A DNA stretch of 64,000 nucleotides from the NCBI RefSeq assembly GCF_023821985.2, contig NZ_CP098805.1, positions 4,030,001-4,094,000 of the forward strand, read 5' to 3'. The position numbers were made by a program, and so were the translations under genes. Below are positions 56,409 through 64,000 of this stretch, piece after piece. The notes under the pieces are model-generated. The model was given only the letters and a program-made list of their open reading frames with translations, had not been told where the DNA came from and did no database searches. Position 1 is the first letter of the stretch, and each line of letters begins with the position of its first letter. The DNA is from Dyadobacter chenhuakuii (GTDB lineage: Bacteria; Bacteroidota; Bacteroidia; Cytophagales; Spirosomataceae).

Positions 56409-57833
56409 CTAAAATCCGAAATAATTACTTGCATTGCGATAAGAAATGTCCTGAACCACTTTTCCAAGCCATTGCATATCATCAGGAAGCTCACCATTTT
56501 CTACATCGCTGCCAATCATGTTGCAAAGGATCCTGCGGAAATATTCATGACGCGGGTAAGACAGAAAGCTCCTTGAATCGGTCAGCATTCCTACGAAACG
56601 GCTCAATAGCCCCATGTTGGAAAGTGCATTCATCTGGCGCTCCATTCCGTCTTTCTGATCAAGATACCACCAGCCGGAGCCAAACTGCATTTTGCCTGCA
56701 ATGGTGCCGTCATTATAATTACCGGTCATCGTCGCCAACACTTCATTATCGGCTGGATTGAGGTTATAGAGGATGGTTTTGGTCAGCTGATTTGTGGAAT
56801 CCAGTTTATTAAAAAACTTAGACATTGCAGAGGCCTGGCTGTAATCGCCGATAGAATCCCAGCCTGTATCCGGGCCGAGCTCCCGCAGCATACGCGCATT
56901 GTTATTTCGCAATGCTCCTAAGTGAAATTGTTGTGTCCACGATTTTGCATGATCCATTTTCGCAGTTTCAAAAAGCACCATAGATTTGAATGCTTCGCGT
57001 TGTGCATCGCCTGGAAGCTGTCCGTTGCGCGCCGCCGCAAACGCCGCTTTCGCAGCTTCTTCATCAAATGAGGCATAAATATGCTCCAACCCATGATCCG
57101 AAAGCTTGCCGCCCATGGATGCAAAAAAGTCGTGTCGGTTCTGCAAAGCTGCCAGGAGTTCTTCGTAAGAATTAATTTCTCCCGCCCCCGAAGCCGCTGC
57201 CAGCTTGGTAAGATATTGATTGAATTCTTCCGGCGAATCGATCAGCAACATTGCTTTATCAGGACGGAAAGTAGGCAGCACTTTAAGGTCAAAACCACTG
57301 TCTTTGATCGCCTGATGGTCAGAAAGGGAATCCGTAGGATCATCTGTTGTACAAACGATCTTCACATTCATTCGTTTCAAAAGATTCCTGACCGAAAAAT
57401 CCGGCTGCTTCAATTTAGCCGAACATTCGTCATAGATCTCTCTTGCAGAATCTTTGTTTAGTAAAATATCAATGTCAAAATAACGTAGCAATTCTAGGTG
57501 CGTCCAGTGATACAGCGGGTTACGCATGGTGTAAGGCACCGTGATCGCCCATTGTTCAAACTTTTCCCAGTCGCTCGCATCACCCGTGCAATAGCGCTCA
57601 TTAATCCCATTCGCACGCATCGCCCGCCACTTATAATGGTCCCCATATAACCAGATCTGCGTGATATTCTCAAACTGCTTATCCGCCGCGATCTGATCGG
57701 GAGGAAGGTGGCAGTGATAATCGATGATCGGCATCTCTTTGGCATAATCATGATAAAGAATGCGCGCAGTCTCCGAACGAAGCAGAAAGTCGTCGGATAT
57801 GAATGTTTTTTGTGCAGTAGCGAATGTTGTCAT
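56409..57833 (-). CDS. uxaC: Glucuronate/galacturonate isomerase
   Basis: A 474-residue TIM-barrel enzyme of the uronate isomerase family: IDYHCHLPPDQIAADKQF with the metal-binding His pair, KWRAMRANGINERYCTG, VCTTDDPTDSL and the ending VVQDISYRNASNYFGF. It turns glucuronate into fructuronate and galacturonate into tagaturonate. A 128-bp gap with repeats separates it from uxuA. Confidence 0.96.
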   Translation of the reverse strand: MTTFATAQKTFISDDFLLRSETARILYHDYAKEMPIIDYHCHLPPDQIAADKQFENITQIWLYGDHYKWRAMRANGINERYCTGDASDWEKFEQWAITVPYTMRNPLYHWTHLELLRYFDIDILLNKDSAREIYDECSAKLKQPDFSVRNLLKRMNVKIVCTTDDPTDSLSDHQAIKDSGFDLKVLPTFRPDKAMLLIDSPEEFNQYLTKLAAASGAGEINSYEELLAALQNRHDFFASMGGKLSDHGLEHIYASFDEEAAKAAFAAARNGQLPGDAQREAFKSMVLFETAKMDHAKSWTQQFHLGALRNNNARMLRELGPDTGWDSIGDYSQASAMSKFFNKLDSTNQLTKTILYNLNPADNEVLATMTGNYNDGTIAGKMQFGSGWWYLDQKDGMERQMNALSNMGLLSRFVGMLTDSRSFLSYPRHEYFRRILCNMIGSDVENGELPDDMQWLGKVVQDISYRNASNYFGF

Positions 57834-57972
57834 ACCCCCAACCCCCTAAGAGGGGGCTATTTTTTTAGTTATTTAAGATCAATACAAAGCAAAACGCAAG
57901 TCCCCTTTAGGGGATTTAGGGGCTAACCCCCAGCAGAAACGCAAAGTCCCCTTCAGGGGATTTAGGGGCCAA
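57834..57972. repeat. G/C-block repeats between uxaC and uxuA
   Basis: A perfect hairpin CCCCCT-AAG-AGGGGG (57842-57856) is followed by two direct copies of a unit AAGTCCCCTTYAGGGGAT + TTAGGGGCY, at 57894-57925 and 57939-57972, each able to fold on itself. The second copy runs through the uxuA stop codon and provides its last two codons. The units look like a dispersed Bacteroidota palindromic repeat that has landed inside the operon. Confidence 0.75.
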
Positions 57973-59152
57973 TCCGCTCAATAGCATACTCCAACCCCCG
58001 TAACTCTGCCAAACCACGTAACCTTCCGATGGCAGTGTAACCCGGATTTGTCCTTTTAGTCCCTGAAAGATCGTCGAGCATTCTGTGACCGTGGTCCGGG
58101 CGGAACGGCATTCTTAAATCTGTCCTTCCGGCTTCGGTCCGGCGTCTTTGCTCTGATAGCAATGCTTTCATAACGCTATACATGTCCACATCGCCATCGA
58201 GGTGATCTGCTTCGTAGAAACTGCCGTCGTGTTCTCTTTTTGTGGCGCGTAAATGGATAAAATGGATCCGGTTGCCCAACCTGTCGACCATTCCGCTGAG
58301 GTCATTATCAGGTCTTACACCATATGAACCTGTACAAAAGCAAATGCCATTTGCCTCATGATCATATGCTTCCAATAATAACAATGCATCGTTTTCTGTG
58401 CTTACCACGCGTGGCAGTCCCAAAATTGGATACGGAGGATCATCGGGATGGATCGCAAGCCTTATCCCTGCCTCGGCTGCAACCGGCGCAATGGCCTGGA
58501 TGAACTGGTATAAATGGGTCCGCAATTCCAGGTCACCCACATGCGCATATGCACTCAATGCCGTCCTGAATTCCTCAATGGTAAAGCTTTCCTCGGAGCC
58601 CGGCAAGCCTGCTATAATGTTCCTTACGAGCTTGTTAACTTCTGCTTCTCCCGCATGATCCAGCCAGCTTTTTGCTTTTTGCTTTTGCTCGCCGGTGTAG
58701 TCGTCTTCCGCCTCAGGTCTTCTCAAAAGATAAAGATCAAAAGCGGCAAACTGCGCTGCGTCAAACCGCAAACCTGTTGAACCATCCTTCATAGGGGCAT
58801 CCAGATCGGTTCTTGTCCAGTCCAGAATAGGCATGAAGTTGTAGCAAACGGTGTCTATGCCGCATGCGCCCAGGTTCACCAATGTTTGCTGGTAATTTAT
58901 AATGTATCGTTCAAAATCTCCGGTCCGGGTCTTGATCGCTTCGTGGACCGGGACACTTTCCACCACCGACCAGGTAAGGCCGGCTTGCTCGATCATTTCT
59001 TTGCGTGCTTGTATTTCAGCAACTTCCCACACTTCCCCGTTACGGATGTGGTGCAATGCGGTTACGATGCCTGTTGCCCCGGCTTGACGGACGTCCTGCA
59101 ATGTGACAGGATCATTGGGGCCAAACCAACGCCATGTTTGTTCTAATGCCAT
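57962..59152 (-). CDS. uxuA: Mannonate dehydratase
   Basis: A 396-residue TIM-barrel enzyme that dehydrates D-mannonate to KDG. It begins [20 protein letters not shown], with [34 protein letters not shown] and [15 protein letters not shown], all typical of UxuA. First metabolic gene of the minus-strand operon; only 8 bp separate it from the ECF sigma gene upstream. Its last residues are coded by the repeat described above. Confidence 0.96.
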   Translation of the reverse strand: MALEQTWRWFGPNDPVTLQDVRQAGATGIVTALHHIRNGEVWEVAEIQARKEMIEQAGLTWSVVESVPVHEAIKTRTGDFERYIINYQQTLVNLGACGIDTVCYNFMPILDWTRTDLDAPMKDGSTGLRFDAAQFAAFDLYLLRRPEAEDDYTGEQKQKAKSWLDHAGEAEVNKLVRNIIAGLPGSEESFTIEEFRTALSAYAHVGDLELRTHLYQFIQAIAPVAAEAGIRLAIHPDDPPYPILGLPRVVSTENDALLLLEAYDHEANGICFCTGSYGVRPDNDLSGMVDRLGNRIHFIHLRATKREHDGSFYEADHLDGDVDMYSVMKALLSEQRRRTEAGRTDLRMPFRPDHGHRMLDDLSGTKRTNPGYTAIGRLRGLAELRGLEYAIERIGP

Positions 59153-59160
59153 ATCTGAAT

Positions 59161-59772
59161 TTATGCTACTAACCTATGTTCGGGAACGCGTTCGCGTAAG
59201 ACTTTCAACGCCCGGCTCATCTGCGTTTCCACTGTTTTAACCGAAATTTCAAGCTTTTCAGCAATGTCACGGTAACGAAGGCCCTCTTCGCGGCTGAGCC
59301 GGAAAATCAGCTGACATTGCCTTGGCAAAGCCTTGATGCAACCTTCTACATGATCAAAAAACTCGTTGAATGTAAGTTCTTCGGCAGGCGAGAAATGGTC
59401 TGCATGCGTCAGGTTCCATTGTACGGAATCCAGTGATTCACGCTCATTTTGCCGGTGGATCCTCAGTTTAAGATAATCCAGCGCCTGATTTCTTACTGCT
59501 CTGTAAATGTAAGCCTGAAACGAAGTATGCACTTCAATCTGCTCGCGATTTTTCCAAAGTTTCACAAACACATCTGAAACCACTTCCTCCGCGATTTCCC
59601 GCGTAACCACCACACGCATTGCATAATTACAAAGCGACCGGTAATGATGCGTGAACAATTCACGGAAAGCATGATAATCTCCGGTTGCCACCACTTTGCC
59701 AAATAAACTTTCCAGCGCACTTTTCTGGGAATGGGCGGATGATAGGGTGTTGGTAAATGATTTTGCTTCCAT
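59161..59772 (-). CDS. ECF sigma factor (Bacteroides expansion type) without adjacent anti-sigma gene
   Basis: A 203-residue ECF sigma factor with region 2 ([20 protein letters not shown], then [16 protein letters not shown]) and region 4 ([20 protein letters not shown]). This group normally pairs with a FecR-type anti-sigma gene and a TonB receptor; here neither is present, and uxuA follows after 8 bp. It may have been recruited into the uronate operon, or be read through by chance. Confidence 0.9.
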   Translation of the reverse strand: MEAKSFTNTLSSAHSQKSALESLFGKVVATGDYHAFRELFTHHYRSLCNYAMRVVVTREIAEEVVSDVFVKLWKNREQIEVHTSFQAYIYRAVRNQALDYLKLRIHRQNERESLDSVQWNLTHADHFSPAEELTFNEFFDHVEGCIKALPRQCQLIFRLSREEGLRYRDIAEKLEISVKTVETQMSRALKVLRERVPEHRLVA

Positions 59773-59918
59773 TAATGAGCTAGGTTAATTATAGAAAATT
59801 TCCTGGATTCGTAGTGGTAAAAGGCATACTTGCCTCGTCAACAGTGAACCTAGTTTAACGATTGGTTCGTTGATACACAAAATTTAATCTTGAAAAAAAT
59901 CAATAAATCTACGCAACC

Positions 59919-59959
59919 GTTCCCGGAACCGTTCCCGTTTTCGTAATTTTTCCCGGAAC
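59919..59959. promoter_or_regulatory. Cluster of GTTCC/GGAAC half-sites in the divergent intergenic region
   Basis: GTTCC-C-GGAAC-C-GTTCC (59919-59935) forms two overlapping odd-centred palindromes, and another CCCGGAAC follows at 59952-59959. The cluster lies between the LacI-type regulator and the sigma-uxuA genes, where an operator controlling both would be expected. Confidence 0.5.
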
Positions 59960-60048
59960 TTGGTGCACTCTTTGTAATTTGTGCAACAAATGCCGGTTAG
60001 CGCATTTTTTATACAAATTGTTGTAATTGTATTATTCCCATACATTCC

Positions 60049-61077
60049 ATGAAGAAGGTCTCTATCACCATTAAGGAAATTGCCAGGCAGCTTAACATTT
60101 CCAAATCGACGGTTTCGCGGGCGCTGCGGGACAGCAGTGAAATCAGTGAGGAGACAAAAAATAAGGTCATTGAGCTGGCCGAAAAACTCAATTACTATCC
60201 CAATCCAATTGCTATTAGTTTGTTAAAAAACCGCACGCAAACCATTGGCGTCATTGTGCCTGACATTGCAAACCGGTTCTACTCGTCGGCCATCGGAGGC
60301 GTAGAGGACATTGCTTATAGCCGTGGCTATCACACGATGATTTACCAAAGCCATGAACAGCTCGAGCGCGAGCGTTCTGCATCACGGCACATTGCTTCAC
60401 GGCGTGTCGATGGGCTTGTTGTGGCCATTTCAAGCCAGTCGGAGAACATTGATCATTTTGTTTCTTTGCAGGAACAAGGCATTCCGGTGGTATTTTTTGA
60501 CCGTGTGAGTGACGCAATGCAAACGCATAAGGTGCGCGTGGATGACTACAAGGGCGCATTTGAAGCAACAGAACATTTGATTAAACGCGGTTGCAAGCGC
60601 ATTGCACACATTGCCGGACCAAAACCAGTTTCCATCACGCGGTTCCGCTTGGAGGGTTATAAGGACGCATTAAGGAAACACAACATTGATTTTAAGGAAG
60701 AATGGGTGTTGCATAGTGAAATCACCCAGGCAGGCGGGACGGAGCGCACGTATCAGTTGATGGCGCTTCGGGAACGTCCTGATGCGATTTTCGGAGCGAG
60801 TGACCGGATCACCATGGGCATCCATTGGGCACTGCGGCAGCTGGGTTACCGCATGCCGGACGACGTGGCGGTGGTTGGTTTTTGTGATCTGGCGATGTCG
60901 TCATTGCTCGATCCGCCGGTGAGCTCGGTTACGCAGCCGTCATTTGAAATGGGCCAGCAAGCCACATCATTGCTTCTCGATCTGATAGAAAGCAAAAATA
61001 CCCCGGCCGAATATGAGACCAGGGTATTGCCTTCCAATCTTGTTATTAATCAGTCCTCAATGCGGGTTGCTAAATAA
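60049..61077 (+). CDS. LacI-family transcriptional regulator of the hexuronate genes
   Basis: A 342-residue regulator with the LacI helix-turn-helix at 7-27 (IKEIARQLNISKSTVSRALR), hinge helix near 50 and a periplasmic-binding-like effector domain (TIGVIVPDIANRFYSSAIGG, then VDGLVVAISS, then RPDAIFGASDRITMGIHWAL). It is divergent from the uronate operon, so it most likely controls it in response to a uronate intermediate. The effector is inferred from position only. Confidence 0.92.
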   Translation: MKKVSITIKEIARQLNISKSTVSRALRDSSEISEETKNKVIELAEKLNYYPNPIAISLLKNRTQTIGVIVPDIANRFYSSAIGGVEDIAYSRGYHTMIYQSHEQLERERSASRHIASRRVDGLVVAISSQSENIDHFVSLQEQGIPVVFFDRVSDAMQTHKVRVDDYKGAFEATEHLIKRGCKRIAHIAGPKPVSITRFRLEGYKDALRKHNIDFKEEWVLHSEITQAGGTERTYQLMALRERPDAIFGASDRITMGIHWALRQLGYRMPDDVAVVGFCDLAMSSLLDPPVSSVTQPSFEMGQQATSLLLDLIESKNTPAEYETRVLPSNLVINQSSMRVAK

Positions 61078-61095
61078 GCGCTAGCCCGTATTTGA

Positions 61096-62376
61096 CTAAC
61101 CCGTAATCGTTTTCAATTTTCTTTCGAATTCTGAAAGGATCTTTTCTTTCATCTGAACCTTCCGCTTCTGAATATTGATGCGGCCGGCTGCCTGCTTGTC
61201 TTGCTCTGGATCGCCGGTGGCAGTCCTGTCAAATTCAAGTATGGCAAATTCCAGGTCACTTTTCTCGCGTTTGGCAAGCCATTCAAGTTCTCTGTATTTT
61301 GTTCTGAGCTGCTCTTCGGGGCTTTTCAGTTCAAATGCAGGATATTTGCGGCTGATCACACGGGCCAGATAGCTAAGCTCAAATATCTTATCGCAAACCA
61401 TTCTGAAACGCTCTGCAAGCTCCTTATCTGCCATTTTGAAAGGGATTTTAATCTCCTTCCATTTGCTCAAAAGGACTTTTGCTTCCTGCGATGCCTCAAT
61501 AATGTCTGGTGCACGAAGCAATGTTTCCGCTTGTTGCAGCAATTTCTGTTGTTCAACGATCCGTGGGTCAACGCGCACTTTGGGCTCGATTCCTTTGGCG
61601 AGATTATATTTATCATAGAACAATTTCAAGAAGTGCCTGTAAGCCTTATTCACCTTGAAAAAGCGCTTTGGCGGCACTTCACCAATGTTGTTCCAGGCAT
61701 TCCGCACTTCCCTGGCTTTCTGATAAGCGTCGTCCAGATCGCGTGAATAACTCAGCGTTTTCGTGATCTTGATCAGCTTTTCATACTCTTCGATACGGAA
61801 CTGGTTAATTTTATTCTGCTCGTCGAAATAATCCCTCCGGCGTTGGAAGAAATCGTCCAGGATTTGCTGGAAAGTCGTTTCCACTTCTTCCTGATATTCC
61901 TTCTCCACAGGCCCGGTGCGAATCCACTTGGCTTTGATTTCCTGAATCTGATCCGTTGCCGCCGTATAATCTTCGATAGCCGCCGCAACCTTTACATCTT
62001 CGATCAAAGCACGTTTGATTTCCAGGTTTTTAAGCTGGTTAACCTCGATCAAACCTTTCAGATATTCCTCTTTCTCTTCCAGTCTCTGCAACAATGGAAC
62101 AAAGTCCCCGAGTGCATCAAAACCTTTAAGCTTACGTTGAAGCTGGATCAGCTTGGTAAGATAAGAACCCTTGTTAAGTGCCTCATCTATTTCTTGTTCC
62201 AACTGCTCCACTTTGTTCAGAACGATGTTAAAACGATTTTTAAAGTAATCAATCGCTTCCTGCTCAGTTCTCTTTACTTCTCCAATTTGCCGGTCGGGGA
62301 ATTCCAAATACCCCTTTAAAAATACTTTGCTGTCTTTAACATAGCCGTATTCATCATTCAATGTGGCATTTTCCAT
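61096..62376 (-). CDS. DUF349 coiled-coil protein
   Basis: A 426-residue, highly charged, almost fully helical cytosolic protein with repeated DUF349 units, each with a Trp in a helix such as IQEIKAKWIRTGPV, AREVRNAWNNIGEVP and AKVLLSKWKEIKI. Function unknown; DUF349 proteins are common in Bacteroidota and Actinobacteria. It is convergent with the LacI gene (18 bp between stops) and divergent from ettA. Confidence 0.88.
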   Translation of the reverse strand: MENATLNDEYGYVKDSKVFLKGYLEFPDRQIGEVKRTEQEAIDYFKNRFNIVLNKVEQLEQEIDEALNKGSYLTKLIQLQRKLKGFDALGDFVPLLQRLEEKEEYLKGLIEVNQLKNLEIKRALIEDVKVAAAIEDYTAATDQIQEIKAKWIRTGPVEKEYQEEVETTFQQILDDFFQRRRDYFDEQNKINQFRIEEYEKLIKITKTLSYSRDLDDAYQKAREVRNAWNNIGEVPPKRFFKVNKAYRHFLKLFYDKYNLAKGIEPKVRVDPRIVEQQKLLQQAETLLRAPDIIEASQEAKVLLSKWKEIKIPFKMADKELAERFRMVCDKIFELSYLARVISRKYPAFELKSPEEQLRTKYRELEWLAKREKSDLEFAILEFDRTATGDPEQDKQAAGRINIQKRKVQMKEKILSEFERKLKTITG

Positions 62377-62446
62377 TCTTTCAATTTTTTATCTGCTAAG
62401 TGTAGGGATAATAACGATATTTGTTATCGCACAAATTAAACAAAAA

Positions 62447-64000
62447 ATGAGTAACGAAACCATTATTTTCTCAATGTCGGGGGTTAACAAAATCATTCCT
62501 CCAAACCGGCATATCATTAAAAACATCTATTTATCCTTTTTTTATGGTGCTAAAATTGGGGTTTTAGGTTTAAACGGATCAGGTAAATCAACGCTTTTGC
62601 GCGTTATAGCAGGAATTGATAAGGACATACAGGGAGACGTGGTTTTCTCTCCCGGTTACTCCGTTGGAATGCTTGAACAAGAGCCCAAACTGGATCCCAC
62701 AAAGACTGTAAGAGAAGTTGTAGAAGAAGGTGTTCAGGAAATAGTTGACCTGTTAAAGGAATTTGAGCAGATCAATGAGGCATTCGGAGAAGAAGATGCG
62801 GACTTCGATAAGCTGCTGGAACGCCAGGGTGAAGTGCAGGAAAAGCTGGATTCAACAGACGCCTGGAACCTGGATAACCGACTCGAAATAGCGATGGACG
62901 CCCTGCGCTGCCCGCCTTCGGATACATTGGTTGCAACGCTTTCGGGTGGTGAAAAACGCCGGGTTGCATTATGCCGCCTGCTCCTTCGCCAGCCTGATGT
63001 ATTGCTGCTGGATGAGCCTACCAACCACTTGGATGCGGAGTCGGTTTTATGGCTGGAAGAGCATTTGAGACAATATAAAGGAACGGTTATCGCCGTAACC
63101 CACGATCGTTACTTCCTGGATAATGTGGCTGGCTGGATTCTCGAACTGGACCGCGGCGAAGGCATTCCATGGAAAGGAAATTACACTTCCTGGCTGGAAC
63201 AAAAGCAGGAACGTTTGAAGAAAGAAGAAAAAACAGAGTCAAAACGTCAGAAGACATTGCAGCGCGAGCTGGAATGGGTGCGTATGGGTGCGAAAGGACG
63301 CCAAGCCAAATCCAAAGCCCGTTTGGGTGCTTACGAGCGCTTATTGGGTGAGGAAGGGCGCGAGAAAGAAGAAAAATTGGAGATCTTTATCCCGGCGGGA
63401 CCCCGTCTCGGGAACAAGGTCATCGAAGCGCACAATGTCTCAATGGGTTTTGGGGACAGGCTTTTATACGAGAACCTAAGTTTTGCATTGCCTCCCAACG
63501 GGATCGTTGGCATTATCGGGCCGAATGGTGCGGGTAAAACCACACTTTTTAAACTCATAACAGGGCAATTGAAACCATTGAGTGGACATTTCGATGTGGG
63601 CGACACGGTGGAACTGGCCTATGTGGACCAGGAACATGATAATCTGGATCCTGCCAAAACGGTTTACCAAAGTATTGCAGATGGCAACGACTGGATCATG
63701 ATCGCAGGCAAGCAATCGAACGCACGGGCCTATGTAAGCCGTTTTAATTTTGGCGGCGGCGATCAGGAAAAGAAAGTCGGTAACCTGTCCGGCGGAGAAA
63801 GGAACCGCGTGCACTTAGCCATGACATTGAAGGAAGGCGGCAATTTACTTTTGCTCGATGAGCCTACCAACGACTTGGATATCAATACGTTGCGTGCACT
63901 GGAAGAAGGTTTGGAAAACTTTGCAGGCTGCGCAGTAATCATCTCCCACGACCGGTGGTTCCTGGATCGCGTAGCAACGCATATCCTTGCTTTTGAAGGT
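62447..64000 (+). CDS. ettA: Energy-dependent translational throttle protein EttA, 3' truncated by the window end
   Basis: 518 codons of an ABC-F ATPase, about 40 short of the usual 555-560. It has two ATPase domains: Walker A GLNGSGKST with signature LSGGEKRR and Walker B VLLLDEPTNHLD; then GPNGAGKTT, LSGGERNR and LLLLDEPTNDLD. The inter-domain linker has ELEWVRMGAKGRQAKSKARL, the EttA-type arm and linker pattern. The protein binds the ribosomal E site and gates translation by ATP level. ATG 62447 follows an A-rich leader. Confidence 0.94.
   Translation, partial: MSNETIIFSMSGVNKIIPPNRHIIKNIYLSFFYGAKIGVLGLNGSGKSTLLRVIAGIDKDIQGDVVFSPGYSVGMLEQEPKLDPTKTVREVVEEGVQEIVDLLKEFEQINEAFGEEDADFDKLLERQGEVQEKLDSTDAWNLDNRLEIAMDALRCPPSDTLVATLSGGEKRRVALCRLLLRQPDVLLLDEPTNHLDAESVLWLEEHLRQYKGTVIAVTHDRYFLDNVAGWILELDRGEGIPWKGNYTSWLEQKQERLKKEEKTESKRQKTLQRELEWVRMGAKGRQAKSKARLGAYERLLGEEGREKEEKLEIFIPAGPRLGNKVIEAHNVSMGFGDRLLYENLSFALPPNGIVGIIGPNGAGKTTLFKLITGQLKPLSGHFDVGDTVELAYVDQEHDNLDPAKTVYQSIADGNDWIMIAGKQSNARAYVSRFNFGGGDQEKKVGNLSGGERNRVHLAMTLKEGGNLLLLDEPTNDLDINTLRALEEGLENFAGCAVIISHDRWFLDRVATHILAFEG

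Noticed and set aside
59780..59853. CTAGGTT / AACCTAG pair as an operator for the ECF gene
   Set aside because: Seven-base arms 60 bp apart are weak evidence and could be chance.

Overview
The window looks like chromosomal DNA of a Bacteroidota bacterium of order Cytophagales; protein sequences are most like a Dyadobacter or close Spirosomataceae relative. This rests on TAnnTTTG -7 promoter boxes, DUF5777, DUF6702, DUF5618 and DUF349 proteins, a sigma/anti-sigma pair with an outer-membrane barrel, and the gene order yceD-rpmF-plsX-fabH-efp-accB-accC. The genus is inferred from memory, not from a search. I see no tRNA, rRNA, CRISPR array, insertion sequence or prophage.

Layout. 1-8.3 kb: 5' end of argB (minus), dsbD, a MntA/HepT toxin-antitoxin pair, a secreted glutaminase-family protein, a lipoprotein, a RelE/XRE-type toxin-antitoxin pair and a GIY-YIG protein, ending in a REP-like repeat cluster. 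8.5-14.7 kb: a MarR-controlled tripartite RND efflux operon (marR-tolC-hlyD-rnd) with clear operator candidates. 14.8-23 kb: envelope and housekeeping genes (GT-C-like membrane protein, M48 and M61 peptidases, acyltransferase, TIGR01777 epimerase, porin-like barrel, NeuD-type acetyltransferase). 23-28.6 kb: the fatty-acid/phospholipid initiation and translation cluster. 28.7-34.8 kb: DUF5618, Gfo/Idh/MocA oxidoreductase, NRAMP-like transporter with an altered metal site, an unassigned cytosolic protein, a GGCT-fold protein and coaX. 34.8-38 kb: a GH2 protein that seems to have lost its catalytic nucleophile region.

38-42 kb (minus) is the most interesting block: an ECF sigma factor with a probable autoregulated promoter, an overlapping gene for a predicted dual-membrane-spanning anti-sigma factor (cytosolic head, one TM helix, about 200-residue linker, C-terminal beta-barrel), then closely spaced genes for a Rieske lipoprotein, a DUF5777 barrel and a YceI protein. 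42-51.6 kb: acyltransferase 3, an ABC exporter coupled to a membrane-anchored MutS-like ATPase, RseP, DUF6702 and Lon. 51.8-61 kb: hexuronate catabolism (uxaB on plus; uxuA-uxaC-kdgK-eda on minus) flanked by a divergent LacI regulator and an ECF sigma gene only 8 bp ahead of uxuA. 61-64 kb: a DUF349 protein and the 5' part of ettA.

How it works together: three local circuits can be read from sequence. They are MarR acting on efflux, the ECF/anti-sigma pair acting on a redox-envelope module, and LacI (perhaps with a second ECF factor) acting on uronate breakdown to pyruvate and glyceraldehyde-3-phosphate.
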